NCBI RefSeq assembly: GCF_001647715.1
Contig: NZ_CP015600.1
Coordinates: 6,076,001-6,140,000, forward strand
Direction: 5' to 3'
DNA length: 64,000 bases
From: Pseudomonas antarctica
GTDB taxonomy: Bacteria; Pseudomonadota; Gammaproteobacteria; Pseudomonadales; Pseudomonadaceae
Shown here piece by piece: positions 42,529-52,849 of this stretch (position 1 is the first letter of the stretch; each line of letters starts with the position of its first letter). The translations under genes and the position numbers were made by a program. The notes beneath the pieces were generated by a model. It did not search any database, was not told where the DNA came from, and saw only the letters and a list, made by a program, of their open reading frames with translations.

Positions 42529-43431
42529 CTAACGAGCCCGCATCCGCCCCGGCGCCTCGCCGTAGGTTTCCTTGAACTTCTTGCTGAACGCAGCCTGCGA
42601 CTGGTAACCCACCTGGGCGGCGATATCCATCAGGCTCAGGCGTGACTGGCGCAGCAGATTGAACGCCAACTCCATACGCAACTGGGTCAGCAGCACCCAC
42701 GGGGATACACCCGCCACCTTCACAAAGGCACGCATGAAGGTCGCTCGCGACATCGTCGCAACCAAGGCCAGGCTGTCGATGGTCCACTCATGGCCGGGCT
42801 CGGCCAGCATCGCCTGCCAGGCCTTGCTCAGGCGTTTGTCGGCGAGCAAGGCGAAGGTGCCGGCCACCGGCGCCTGAAGGGTCAGCCAGGTGCGCAGGAT
42901 CAGGGTGAACAAGGCCGACGACAGTGCATCGATAAACGAGCGGGCGCCCAGTTGCTGCCCATCCGCTTCGCTGCGCAACAAAGCAATCAACGCAGCCAAT
43001 TGCCCATCGCCCTGCCACTGCCGACTGGACACCACCAGATACTCCGGCAACGCGGCAAACAACAACGACTGCCGGTTGTAGTGAAAGCTGCCGCAGAGCA
43101 TGTCCAAGTCCACCCGTTCGCCACCCAGGCGATGGACCGGAAGTAAACCGCCCTCAATCACCCTCGGAGGCATCGGCTGAATGCGTGAACCTGGACTGCG
43201 CAACAAATGGGTGGCGCCACCGGGCATCAGCAGGATATCGCCCTCCCCCAGCGTTACGTGCTGCCCGCCCGTCAACTCGGCGCGGCAGGTGCCGCTGAGC
43301 ACAATGTGATACGGCGCCACGCCCAAATTCTCCGGCGCGTGATCCAGCGCCCAGTCGCCCTGGAACTGGCAACGCAAATCCAGGCTGCCGCGCAGGTTGG
43401 CCAGCGTGATAAGGGTGTCGATCGAATTCAT
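42529..43431 (-). CDS. AraC-family regulator with cupin sensor domain
   Basis: A 300-residue regulator. The N-terminal half is a cupin-type (AraC_binding_2/Cupin_6) ligand domain with VLSGTCRAEL and GEGDILLMPGGATH. The C-terminal about 100 residues hold the two helix-turn-helix motifs (WTIDSLALVATMSRATFMRAF and SLMDIAAQVGYQSQAAFSKKF). Divergent from the AhpD-like gene at 43531, 99 bases away, so it most likely controls it. The start at 43431 is preferred because the upstream extension runs over the divergent promoter. Confidence 0.86.
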   Translation of the reverse strand: MNSIDTLITLANLRGSLDLRCQFQGDWALDHAPENLGVAPYHIVLSGTCRAELTGGQHVTLGEGDILLMPGGATHLLRSPGSRIQPMPPRVIEGGLLPVHRLGGERVDLDMLCGSFHYNRQSLLFAALPEYLVVSSRQWQGDGQLAALIALLRSEADGQQLGARSFIDALSSALFTLILRTWLTLQAPVAGTFALLADKRLSKAWQAMLAEPGHEWTIDSLALVATMSRATFMRAFVKVAGVSPWVLLTQLRMELAFNLLRQSRLSLMDIAAQVGYQSQAAFSKKFKETYGEAPGRMRAR

Positions 43432-43530
43432 TTGCGAACATCGGTCAAAAAGATGAGCGGATTGAACAATGCCCCCAACCCCGAACAGCACAGACTAGCT
43501 TCACACCCAACCTGTTCAGGAGTTACCGCA

Positions 43531-43884
43531 ATGTTCAATAACTGGTCCGACTTGCTGCCTACCGTAAAGAAAGCCTTTGGCGCGCTGGGCAAGAGCAACC
43601 CGAAGATGGTCAAAGCGTACATGGCGTTGGGCGAGGCTGCCGAGGAAAACAACGTGCTCGACGCCAAGACCCGTGAGCTGATTTCCATCGCCGTGGCCAT
43701 CACCACGCGCTGTGACGGCTGCATCGGCGTGCATGCGGATGCGGCGATCAAAGCCGGCGCGACCCGCGAAGAAGTGGCCGCGACCCTGGCCACCGCAATT
43801 TCCCTGAACGCGGGCGCGGCATATATCTACTCACTGCGCGCCCTGGAAGCCTACGACACACTCAAACCGGTGCCGCAAAGTTGA
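43531..43884 (+). CDS. AhpD/carboxymuconolactone decarboxylase-like alkylhydroperoxidase
   Basis: A 117-residue AhpD-fold protein. The redox motif is TTRCDGCIGVHADAA (Cys61, Cys64, His68), the CxxC-x3-H signature of alkylhydroperoxidase-type members, so peroxidase or thiol-disulfide activity is likely rather than lactone decarboxylation. A CAGGAG ribosome site precedes the ATG. The AraC regulator is divergent. The 3' end overlaps the convergent GlxA-family gene by 23 bases. Confidence 0.88.
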   Translation: MFNNWSDLLPTVKKAFGALGKSNPKMVKAYMALGEAAEENNVLDAKTRELISIAVAITTRCDGCIGVHADAAIKAGATREEVAATLATAISLNAGAAYIYSLRALEAYDTLKPVPQS

Positions 43885-44827
43885 GCCTGAATTGTTGCGG
43901 CGTTACGCCCAGCCGGCGGTTGAAGACACTGCGCATGTGCTGGGCATCGCGAAACCCGCATTGATAGGCCACGGTCTTGAGCGGCGCAGGGCTGCTTTCG
44001 AGCATCACCCGCGCCGCATCCACCCGCGCCCGCTCGACAAACTCCGCCGGGGTTATGCGTGCTTCACGGGCAAACACCCGGGAGAAATTGCGCGCGCTCA
44101 TATTGGCCGCCTTGGCCAGGTCGGCAATGGTCAAATCCCCGGTCAGATTCGCCAGCACATACAACTGCACCAACGCCACCGCCGAGGTGGACTCTGCATG
44201 AGGTGTGAGGAACGGGCTGAACTGTGACTGCCCGCCCGAACGCTGGGTGAATACCACCAGGCGCTTGGCCACGCTCAACGCTACTTCCGGGCCATGGTCC
44301 TGGGCCAGGAGGTACAGCGACAAATCGATACCTGCCGTCACCCCGGCCGAGGTGTAGAGGTTGCCGTCCTGCACGTAGAGGCGGTCAGCATCTACCTGGG
44401 CCGAGGGGCACAGACGCGCCAGATCAGCGGCATCGTTCCAATGAGTGGTGACGGTTTTTCCATCGAGTAAGCCGGCGCGCGCCAGCATGAAAGCGCCGTT
44501 GCAGATCGAACCGAAGCGTTGGGCTCTTTCGGCTGCACCGCGCAGCCAATCATCAAACGGGGCACCGAAATCTTCGAAGGGCAATTGCGGGCCTCCGGCG
44601 ACCAGCAACAGATCGTAGGCGCTCAAGGCTTCGCTGTAATGCCGGTGGGCCTGCAACGACAAACCGTTGGAAGCGGCCATCGTGCCGTGGCCCAGGCCGA
44701 TCACTTCAAGCTGGTAGTGGTCTTCGGTCGGTAGAAAACGGTTGGCCTCGCAGAACACATCCATGGGGCCGGTCACGTCCAGTGACTGGACACCGGGGAA
44801 GATCAGGATGGCGATGGTTCTATGCAT
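43862..44827 (-). CDS. GlxA-family AraC/DJ-1-type regulator
   Basis: A 321-residue regulator made of an N-terminal DJ-1/PfpI domain (residues 1-180; IAILIFPGVQSLDVTGPMDVF, GSICNGAFMLARAGLL with the nucleophile-elbow Cys) and a C-terminal AraC DNA-binding domain (about 215-320; SARNFSRVFAREARITP, VAYQCGFRDAQHMRSVF). Such proteins sense metabolites and activate adjacent genes. Divergent from the HD-domain gene, with a REP pair in between. FtrA-type. Target inferred to be the HD gene. Confidence 0.85.
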   Translation of the reverse strand: MHRTIAILIFPGVQSLDVTGPMDVFCEANRFLPTEDHYQLEVIGLGHGTMAASNGLSLQAHRHYSEALSAYDLLLVAGGPQLPFEDFGAPFDDWLRGAAERAQRFGSICNGAFMLARAGLLDGKTVTTHWNDAADLARLCPSAQVDADRLYVQDGNLYTSAGVTAGIDLSLYLLAQDHGPEVALSVAKRLVVFTQRSGGQSQFSPFLTPHAESTSAVALVQLYVLANLTGDLTIADLAKAANMSARNFSRVFAREARITPAEFVERARVDAARVMLESSPAPLKTVAYQCGFRDAQHMRSVFNRRLGVTPQQFRLNFAAPV

Positions 44828-44859
44828 GGCGAAACCTTATATCTGGCGAACACGAAACC

Positions 44860-44949
44860 CTGTGGGAGCTGGCTTGCCTGCGATGCAGACACTGCGGTGT
44901 ATCAGGTATACCGAGGTGATGCTATCGCAGGCAAGCCAGCTCCCACATT
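44860..44949. repeat. REP pair between glxA-family gene and HD gene
   Basis: Arms CTGTGGGAGCTGGCTTGCCT and the facing copy to CTCCCACA, with the recurrent CGGTGTATCAGGTATACCGAGG spacer. It occupies the divergent promoter region of two genes, which is unusual for REP elements. Confidence 0.93.
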
Positions 44950-45086
44950 TGCCCGAGTACACCCATGGCACGATGTGGCGGCACATTGGCCGGGATCGCA
45001 CCCTCGCTGCGATGGCCCCGTCGCGGGCGCGCGACCAGACTGGACTCATCGGCGCCACCCCCGGCGCTTTGTTGAGGAGAACGACC

Positions 45087-45728
45087 ATGAGTACCCCCAT
45101 CGCCGGCATCCAGATCCCGGACAGCGCCCTGGCCAAGGCCACCACCGAATACATCCGCGACGTCGAGTCCGACCTGCTCTACCACCACTCCCGCCGGGTG
45201 TTCCTGTTCGGTGCCTTGAGCGGTGATCGCAAGCAACTGGCCTACAACCCGGAGCTGCTTTACGTCGGCGCAATGTTCCATGATCTGGGCCTGGTGCAAG
45301 GCCACCGCAGCGACAACGAGCGTTTCGAAGTGGACGGCGCCAACGCCGCCGCCGACTTCCTCAAGCCTTACGGCCTGAGCGATGACGACATCGAGCAAGT
45401 GTGGCTGTCCATCGCCCTGCACACCACGCCGGGCGTGCCGCAGCATCTGCGCCCGACCGTGGCGCTGGTAACTGCTGGTGTCGAGATGGACGTGCTGGGC
45501 ATGGACTACGCCGCGTTTACCCACGAGCAGCGCGAAGCCGTGGTGCATGCACACCCACGCGGTGAAGGATTCAAGGAGTGCATCATCTGCGCGTTTGCCG
45601 ACGGCTTGCGCCATCGCCCGCAGACCACGTTTGGCAACGTGAAGACCGACGTGCTGGTGGATCAGGAGCCGGGGTTCAAGCCGATGAATTTTGTGGAGGT
45701 GATTCGCAAGTCGCCGTGGGCTGCCTGA
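45087..45728 (+). CDS. HD-domain hydrolase (cyanamide hydratase-like family)
   Basis: A 213-residue metal-dependent HD protein. Conserved elements: HHSRRVFLFG near residue 34 and the catalytic MFHDLGLV (His-Asp) near residue 62, with further His in ALHTTPG and AHPRGEGF. It resembles fungal and bacterial cyanamide-hydratase-like proteins, though no activity can be claimed. A strong ribosome site GAGGAGA precedes the ATG. The DJ-1/AraC regulator is divergent and probably controls it. Confidence 0.82.
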   Translation: MSTPIAGIQIPDSALAKATTEYIRDVESDLLYHHSRRVFLFGALSGDRKQLAYNPELLYVGAMFHDLGLVQGHRSDNERFEVDGANAAADFLKPYGLSDDDIEQVWLSIALHTTPGVPQHLRPTVALVTAGVEMDVLGMDYAAFTHEQREAVVHAHPRGEGFKECIICAFADGLRHRPQTTFGNVKTDVLVDQEPGFKPMNFVEVIRKSPWAA

Positions 45729-45757
45729 AACCCAATTTTACAAACACTGCAAAACGA

Positions 45758-45851
45758 CTGTGGGAGCTGGCTTGCCTGCGATGAGGCCATGTCAATCGAC
45801 TTATCTGTCGACTGACACACCGCCATCGCAGGCAAGCCAGCTCCCACATTT
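45758..45851. repeat. REP pair between HD gene and spuH
   Basis: Arms GACTGTGGGAGCTGGCTTGC and the facing copy to CTCCCACATT, with spacer CAATCGACTTATCTGTCGACTG, itself a small inverted repeat. Between convergent gene ends. Confidence 0.93.
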
Positions 45852-45868
45852 TTAACCCACTCCGGCAG

Positions 45869-46753
45869 TTAGACCGGTGCAGGCGCCCGGCGCTTGTCCG
45901 GCTGCTGCCAGCCATCCGCCGCGGCTTCTTCAATCGCTTGCTGGATAGCTTTCTTGCGATGCTCTTCAGCACGGCGGCTGAAGAACCACACCAGGAAGGT
46001 CACCAGCGACACCGCCAGCAGAATCAGGCTGGCCACGGCGTTGATCTCGGGTTTAACCCCAAGACGTACCGCCGAGAACACTTCCATCGGCAAGGTGGTT
46101 GAACCCGGGCCCGACACGAAGCTGGCAAGTACCAGGTCATCCAGGGACAGCGCGAACGACATCATGCCGCCCGCCGCCAACGACGGCGCGATCATCGGGA
46201 TAGTGATCAGGAAGAACACCTTCCACGGCCGCGCGCCCAGGTCCATGGCCGCTTCTTCAATCGACAGGTCCAGCTCACGCAAGCGCGCCGACACCACCAC
46301 TGCCACATACGCGGCACAGAACGTGGTGTGGGCGATCCAGATGGTGACGATGCCACGTTCCTGGGGCCAGCCGATCATCTGCGCCATGGCCACGAACAGC
46401 AGCAACAGCGACAGACCGGTGATCACTTCGGGCATCACCAACGGCGCCGTCACCAGGCCGCCGAACAGCGTGCGGCCCTTGAACTGGCTGATGCGCGTCA
46501 GCACGAAAGCTGCCAGTGTACCCAGCGCCACCGCAGCCACCGCCGTGTAGCAGGCGATTTCCAGGGAGCGCGCCACCGAGCCCATCAACTGGGTGTTGTC
46601 CAGCAGGCCCACGTACCACTTGATCGACCAACCGCCCCACACCGTCACCAGTTTGGATTCGTTGAACGAGTAGATCACCAGGATCAGCATCGGCAGGTAG
46701 ATGAACAACAACCCCGCCACCAGCATGAAGCTTGAGAAACTGACGCGCTTCAT
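45869..46753 (-). CDS. spuH: Polyamine ABC transporter permease (PotC-like)
   Basis: A 294-residue inner-membrane permease with about six helices and the EAA loop MDLGARPWKVFFLITIPMI. Last gene of the spu transporter block (SpuD/E binding proteins, SpuF ATPase, SpuG/H permeases) that imports putrescine and spermidine. It overlaps spuG by four bases (ATGA). A long charged C-terminal tail (RRAEEHRKKAIQQAIEEAA) is cytosolic. Confidence 0.9.
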   Translation of the reverse strand: MKRVSFSSFMLVAGLLFIYLPMLILVIYSFNESKLVTVWGGWSIKWYVGLLDNTQLMGSVARSLEIACYTAVAAVALGTLAAFVLTRISQFKGRTLFGGLVTAPLVMPEVITGLSLLLLFVAMAQMIGWPQERGIVTIWIAHTTFCAAYVAVVVSARLRELDLSIEEAAMDLGARPWKVFFLITIPMIAPSLAAGGMMSFALSLDDLVLASFVSGPGSTTLPMEVFSAVRLGVKPEINAVASLILLAVSLVTFLVWFFSRRAEEHRKKAIQQAIEEAAADGWQQPDKRRAPAPV

Positions 46754-47670
46754 ATCTTGCCCTCCATCTCTTTGGCTTGGCTGCGGTTGAACAGGATGAT
46801 CGGCACGATCAGGATCGCCAGCATCACCACCGCCAGGGCAGAGGCCACAGGCCAGTCACGGTTGTTGAAGAATTCTTGCCACAACACTTTACCGATCATC
46901 AGGGTTTCCGGACCGCCGAGCAGTTCCGGGATCACGAACTCGCCCACTACCGGAATGAACACCAGCATGCAGCCGGCGATGATGCCGTTCTTGGACAGCG
47001 GCACAGTGATTTTCCAGAAGCTGTTGAAGGTGCTCGAGCCCAGGTCGGACGCGGCTTCCAGCAGGCTCTGGTCGTGTTTGACCAGGTTGGCGTACAGCGG
47101 CAGGATCATGAACGGCAGGTACGAATAGACCACGCCGATGTACACCGCGATATTGGTGTTGAGGATCTGCAGCGGCTCGTTGATCAAGCCGATGGACATC
47201 AGGAAGCTATTGAGCAACCCGTTGTTGCTGAGGATGCCCATCCACGCATACACGCGGATCAGGATCGCGGTCCAGGTCGGCATCATGATCAGCAGCACCA
47301 GCACGGTCTGCATTTCTTTGCGCGCGCTGGCAATGGCATAGGCCATCGGGTAGCCGATCAACAGGCACAGAATCGTGCTGAAAAACGCCATCTTCAGCGA
47401 GCCCAGGTACGCGGCGATGTACAACTCGTCGTCGCCGAGCATCGCGTAGTTGCCCAGGTTGAGCACCAATTGCAGCTTTTGCTCAACGAAGGTGTAGATC
47501 TCGGTGTAAGGCGGGATCGCCACGTCGGCTTCGGCAAAGCTGATCTTCAAGACGATGAAGAACGGCAGTGCGAAAAACAGGAACAGCCAGAGGAAAGGGA
47601 TCCCGATGACCACATGCCGGCCACCGGGTGTTATTCGTTGCAGCTGGCGTTTGAACTTCTTCATGTTCAT
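46750..47670 (-). CDS. spuG: Polyamine ABC transporter permease (PotB-like)
   Basis: A 306-residue permease with about six helices and an EAA loop (DLGSSTFNSFWKITVPLSKN). The start at 47670 overlaps the spuF stop as ATGA; a second ATG lies 6 bases on (MNMKKFKRQ). Partner of SpuH in the membrane channel of the polyamine importer. Confidence 0.9.
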   Translation of the reverse strand: MNMKKFKRQLQRITPGGRHVVIGIPFLWLFLFFALPFFIVLKISFAEADVAIPPYTEIYTFVEQKLQLVLNLGNYAMLGDDELYIAAYLGSLKMAFFSTILCLLIGYPMAYAIASARKEMQTVLVLLIMMPTWTAILIRVYAWMGILSNNGLLNSFLMSIGLINEPLQILNTNIAVYIGVVYSYLPFMILPLYANLVKHDQSLLEAASDLGSSTFNSFWKITVPLSKNGIIAGCMLVFIPVVGEFVIPELLGGPETLMIGKVLWQEFFNNRDWPVASALAVVMLAILIVPIILFNRSQAKEMEGKI

Positions 47671-48809
47671 GAGCGAAGTACCACGCCGCTGTCGTCTTCC
47701 CACCACACGTACACCTGGTCACCCCAGGTTGGGCGCTGGCCACGGCGTTCGGCGTTGGCGACGAAGGACTGCACCAGCTTGCCGCTCGGCAGTTCCACAT
47801 AGAACACCGAGTGGCCGCCCAGGTAGGCGATGTCATGCACCTTGCCGCTGGACCAGTTGTGCTCGCAGGTCGGCATTTCGGTGGTAACCAACAGCTTTTC
47901 CGGGCGGATGGCGTAGGTCACCGACTTGTCTTCCACCGAGGTGGCGATGCCATAGCCCACGTAGATGTCACGGTCCAGGTCCGGGCACTTGAGCACCGCG
48001 TGGCCTTCGGCGTCGTCCACCACCTGGGTGTCGAAAATGTTCACGTTGCCGATGAACTCGCACACCAGACGGCTGGTAGGCGTTTCGTAGATGTCGATCG
48101 GGCTGCCGATCTGGGCGATCCAGCCCAGGTGCATGATCGCGATACGCTCGGCCATGGTCATGGCTTCTTCCTGGTCGTGGGTCACCATCACGCAGGTCAC
48201 GCCCACGCGCTCGATGATCTCTACCAGTTCCAGTTGCATCTGCGAACGCAGCTTCTTGTCGAGTGCGCCCATCGGCTCGTCGAGCAGCAGCAGTTTCGGG
48301 CGCTTGGCCAGGGAACGCGCCAAGGCCACACGCTGACGCTGACCACCGGACAACTGGTGCGGCTTGCGCTTGGCGTACTGGCTCATCTGCACCAGCTTGA
48401 GCATCTCGGCCACGCGGGCGTCGACTTCAGCCTTGGGGATCTTGTCCTGTTGCAGGCCGAACGCAATGTTCTGCGCCACGGTCATGTGCGGGAACAAGGC
48501 GTAGGACTGGAACATCATGTTGATCGGCCGCTCGTAGGGCGGCATATCGGTAATGTCCACACCATCGAGGTAAATGCGACCTTCCGTTGGGCGCTCGAAG
48601 CCTGCGAGCATGCGCAGCAAGGTGGATTTGCCCGAACCTGATCCGCCGAGCAAGGCGAAGATCTCGCCTTTCTTGATTTCCAGGGACACATCGTCCACGG
48701 CGATCGTCTCGTCGAACTTCTTCGTGACCCGGTCGATTTTGACCAGCACCTTTTTCGGTGTCTGGTCGCCCTCGAGGGCTTTCTTATAGGCGCCGGAGGC
48801 AACTGCCAT
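47667..48809 (-). CDS. spuF: Polyamine ABC transporter ATPase (PotA-like)
   Basis: A 380-residue ABC ATPase. Walker A is GGSGSGKST, signature LSGGQRQRVALARSLAK, Walker B LLLLDEPMGALD, H-loop MVTHDQEEA; residues from about 260 form the TOBE domain. The N-terminal extension (MAVASGAYKKALEGDQTPKK) is longer than in E. coli PotA and looks like the Pseudomonas form. Follows spuE by 72 bases that include a hairpin. Confidence 0.92.
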   Translation of the reverse strand: MAVASGAYKKALEGDQTPKKVLVKIDRVTKKFDETIAVDDVSLEIKKGEIFALLGGSGSGKSTLLRMLAGFERPTEGRIYLDGVDITDMPPYERPINMMFQSYALFPHMTVAQNIAFGLQQDKIPKAEVDARVAEMLKLVQMSQYAKRKPHQLSGGQRQRVALARSLAKRPKLLLLDEPMGALDKKLRSQMQLELVEIIERVGVTCVMVTHDQEEAMTMAERIAIMHLGWIAQIGSPIDIYETPTSRLVCEFIGNVNIFDTQVVDDAEGHAVLKCPDLDRDIYVGYGIATSVEDKSVTYAIRPEKLLVTTEMPTCEHNWSSGKVHDIAYLGGHSVFYVELPSGKLVQSFVANAERRGQRPTWGDQVYVWWEDDSGVVLRS

Positions 48810-48834
48810 TTACGAAACTCCCAACAAAATTTGA

Positions 48835-48858
48835 GGTTCGCCCAATACGGGCGAAACC
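48835..48858 (-). other. Intercistronic hairpin spuE-spuF
   Basis: GGTTCGCCC (48835-48843), loop AATAC, GGGCGAAACC (48849-48858): an imperfect stem with one bulged base. No T-run follows. It may reduce spuF expression relative to spuE or stabilise the upstream mRNA. Confidence 0.6.
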
Positions 48859-48881
48859 TTGGATAGTTTGAGCTTTAAGCC

Positions 48882-49988
<1,107 letters not shown>

Positions 49989-50084
49989 TTAAATAGTTGG
50001 GCCCGAAGTTGTTGCCCGGCAACAAAACCGGCGCGCAACTTACCCTCGATAAACCGATCCGGCAAAGCTTTCTGTCATTTAATT

Positions 50085-50112
50085 TGTGGGAGCGGCGGTT
50101 CGCCGCCCCCAC
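50085..50112 (-). repeat. Intercistronic hairpin spuD-spuE (REP-like)
   Basis: GTGGGAGCGGCGG / CCGCCCCCAC with loop TTCG-like GTTCG forms a very stable stem. The GTGGGAGC half matches the REP core of this window, but the second half is a compact mirror instead of the usual GGCTTGC arm. Confidence 0.75.
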
Positions 50113-50123
50113 GGTTCAAAGGC

Positions 50124-51233
50124 TTATTTGCCCGATTTGATTTTGGTCCAGCTGCGCGTCATTTCACGCTGAGTCGCAGCCGGCAAGTCAGCAATGGCGT
50201 AGAGCTTGGCCTGCACATCCGCTGGCGGGTAAATGCCCGGGTCGCTGGTGATGTCTTTGTCGACCAGTGCGGTGGCTTTCTCGTTACCGTTCGGGAAGCG
50301 GACGCTGTTGGTGATAGCGGCCATGACTTCCGGCTTGAGCAGGTAGTTCATGAACTTGTAGGCAGCATCGACGTTTTCGGCATCTTTAGGGATGGCGACC
50401 ATGTCATAGAAGCTACCGGCGCCTTCTTTCGGAATGTCGTAGGCAACCTTGACCTTGCCACCGGCTTCAGCCGCGCGGGACTTGGCTTGCTGGATGTCCC
50501 CGGAGTAGCCCACGGCCACGCAGATGTTGCCGTTGGCCAGGTCCGAGATGTACTTGGACGAGTGGAAATAGCCGATCGATGGGCGCAGCTTGAGGAACAG
50601 GTCCTCGGCTTGCTTGAGGTCAGCTTTTTTCTGGGTGTCGGTCGGCAGGCCCAGGTAATGCAGCGCCACCGGCAGCATTTCGGTTGGCGAGTCGAGGAAG
50701 CTCACGCCGCAGCTTTTCAGCTTGGCGATGTTTTCCGGCTTCATCAGCACGTCCCACGAGTCGATCTTGTCCACGCCCAGCGCAGCCTTGACCTTCTCCG
50801 GGTTGTAACCGATGCCGATCGAGCCCCACATGTACGGGAAAGCGTGCTTGTTGTCCGGGTCGCTGACCGACACGGCTTTAAGCAGGGATTTGTTCAGGTT
50901 GGCGTAGTTGGACAGCTTGGACTTGTCCAGCTCCTGATAGACACCGGCCTTGATCTGCTTGGCGAGGAAGTTGTTCGACGGAACGACGATGTCGTAACCG
51001 GACTTGCCTGCCAGCAACTTGGCTTCCAGGGTCTCGTTGCTGTCAAAAACGTCGTACACCACTTTAATGCCCGACTCTTTTTCAAAGTTGGCGATGGTGT
51101 CCGGTGCAATGTAGTCGGACCAGTTGTAGACGTGCAGCACTTTATCGTCTGCCTGGGCCGCGCCCGCCATTGCGCCCATCAGGGACAACGCAAGGAGGGT
51201 CTTGCCAGCGTTCTTCAAACCTAATGCCTTCAT
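50124..51233 (-). CDS. spuD: Putrescine-preferring periplasmic binding protein
   Basis: A 369-residue binding protein with a signal peptide ([20 protein letters not shown], cleavage near AQA at 26-28) and start [20 protein letters not shown]. Paralogous with SpuE over its entire length. The start at 51233 was chosen since GGAG lies 9 bases upstream; 51248 is the alternative. The 193-base gap to spuC contains a GGGGccGGCTTT-caacc-AAAGCCCCC hairpin (51334-51359), suggesting separate regulation of the transporter half. Confidence 0.89.
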   Translation of the reverse strand: MKALGLKNAGKTLLALSLMGAMAGAAQADDKVLHVYNWSDYIAPDTIANFEKESGIKVVYDVFDSNETLEAKLLAGKSGYDIVVPSNNFLAKQIKAGVYQELDKSKLSNYANLNKSLLKAVSVSDPDNKHAFPYMWGSIGIGYNPEKVKAALGVDKIDSWDVLMKPENIAKLKSCGVSFLDSPTEMLPVALHYLGLPTDTQKKADLKQAEDLFLKLRPSIGYFHSSKYISDLANGNICVAVGYSGDIQQAKSRAAEAGGKVKVAYDIPKEGAGSFYDMVAIPKDAENVDAAYKFMNYLLKPEVMAAITNSVRFPNGNEKATALVDKDITSDPGIYPPADVQAKLYAIADLPAATQREMTRSWTKIKSGK

Positions 51234-51426
51234 TTGGTGATGCTCCAATTTTTTCTTTTTTGGGCCACGTTCTTTAGTCGTCTCACGACCCTTCCAAAGG
51301 GCAACAAAACACGGCGACAGTCTGGCAAGTTCAGGGGCCGGCTTTCAACCAAAGCCCCCTTTATTACTGCGTTTTTGTAACTGCCCGGACGCAGCGCCCG
51401 AAGCCGCAGCGCACTGAGCCTAGCAC

Positions 51427-52791
51427 TTAGCCTTGCAATGCCGCCAAAGTCAGGTCCAGGCACTGGCGAGCCTTGGTCACCAGCTCGTCGATTTCCGCCT
51501 TGCTGATCACCAGCGGAGGCGAAATGATCATGGTGTCGCCCACGGCGCGCATGATCAGGCCATTCTCGAAGCAGAACGTGCGGCAGATCATGCCCACACC
51601 ACGGCCTTCGTAACGTTTGCGCGTGGCCTTGTCCTGCACCAGCTCAATCGCCCCGAGCATGCCGACACCGCGAACTTCACCCACCAACGGGTGATCAGCC
51701 AGTTCCCTCAGACGTTTCTGCAAATACGGTGCCGTTTCTTCGTGCACACGGTTAACGATTTTTTCATCGCGCAGAATCCGGATGTTTTCCAGGGCTACCG
51801 CTGCCGCCACCGGGTGACCGGAATAGGTGAAGCCGTGGTTGAAATCACCGCCTTCATTGAGCACGGCAACCACGTCGTCGTGCACGATCAGGCCACCCAT
51901 AGGGATGTAACCCGAGGTCAGGCCCTTGGCGATGGTCATCATGTGTGGCTTGAGGCCGTAGAAGTCGCTGCCGAACCATTCACCGGTACGGCCGAAACCG
52001 CAGATCACTTCATCGGCGACGAATAGGATGTCGTACTTGGCGAGGATTTCCTTGATGCGCGGCCAGTAGGTCTCTGGCGGCACGATCACGCCACCGGCAC
52101 CCTGGATCGGCTCGGCAATAAAGGCACCGACATTGTCCACGCCCAGTTCCAGGATCTTCTCTTCAAGCTGGTTGGCGGCCCATACCCCGAACTCTTCCGG
52201 GCTCATGTCGCCGCCTTCGCCATACCAGTACGGCTGGGCGATATGGGTGATGCCCGGGATCGGCAAGTCGCCCTGTTCATGCATGTACGTCATGCCGCCC
52301 AGGCTGGCGCCGGCCACGGTGGAGCCGTGATAGCCATTCTTGCGGCTGATGATGATCTTCTTGTTCGGCTGGCCCTTGATCGCCCAGTAGTGGCGGACCA
52401 TGCGCAACATGGTGTCGTTGCCTTCCGAGCCTGAGCCGGTGAAGAACACGTGGTTCATGCCGGCCGGTGCGATCTCGGAAATCACCTTGGCCAGTTCCAG
52501 CACCGGTGGGTGAGCGGTCTGGAAGAACAGGTTGTAGTACGGCAGCTCTTTCATCTGCTTGGCGGCGGCGTCAGCCAGTTCGTCGCGACCGTAACCGATC
52601 GCCACGCACCACAGGCCGGCCATGCCGTCGAGGATCTTGTTGCCTTCGCTGTCCCACAGGTAAACGCCGTGGGCTTTGGTGATAATCCGTGGGCCTTTCA
52701 CTTTCAATTGCTTGAAGTCGCTGAACGGCGCCAGGTGGTGATCATTGCTCAAGGCTTGCCATTCACGGGTTTGCGGGTTGTTGCTGGACAT
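51427..52791 (-). CDS. spuC: Putrescine/polyamine:pyruvate aminotransferase
   Basis: A 454-residue class III PLP aminotransferase (omega-transaminase type). The Schiff-base region is MTIAKGLTSGYIPMGGL, with VADEVICGFGRTGEWFGS for the PLP aspartate and HGSTVAGASLGG earlier. It transfers the amino group of putrescine (or other monoamines/polyamines) to pyruvate in polyamine catabolism. Located between spuB and spuD in the order spuA-spuB-spuC-spuD-E. Confidence 0.9.
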   Translation of the reverse strand: MSSNNPQTREWQALSNDHHLAPFSDFKQLKVKGPRIITKAHGVYLWDSEGNKILDGMAGLWCVAIGYGRDELADAAAKQMKELPYYNLFFQTAHPPVLELAKVISEIAPAGMNHVFFTGSGSEGNDTMLRMVRHYWAIKGQPNKKIIISRKNGYHGSTVAGASLGGMTYMHEQGDLPIPGITHIAQPYWYGEGGDMSPEEFGVWAANQLEEKILELGVDNVGAFIAEPIQGAGGVIVPPETYWPRIKEILAKYDILFVADEVICGFGRTGEWFGSDFYGLKPHMMTIAKGLTSGYIPMGGLIVHDDVVAVLNEGGDFNHGFTYSGHPVAAAVALENIRILRDEKIVNRVHEETAPYLQKRLRELADHPLVGEVRGVGMLGAIELVQDKATRKRYEGRGVGMICRTFCFENGLIMRAVGDTMIISPPLVISKAEIDELVTKARQCLDLTLAALQG

Positions 52792-52849
52792 ACCAATCTC
52801 CTAGACTTTTCAGGTGTGGGCGCGCCAATCCCAAGGCGCGCCCGACGCA

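Noticed and set aside
43207..43530. Longer start for the AhpD-like protein (108 extra residues)
   Set aside because: It runs antisense through the AraC regulator gene; the ATG at 43531 has a good ribosome site and yields a normal-sized AhpD-like protein.
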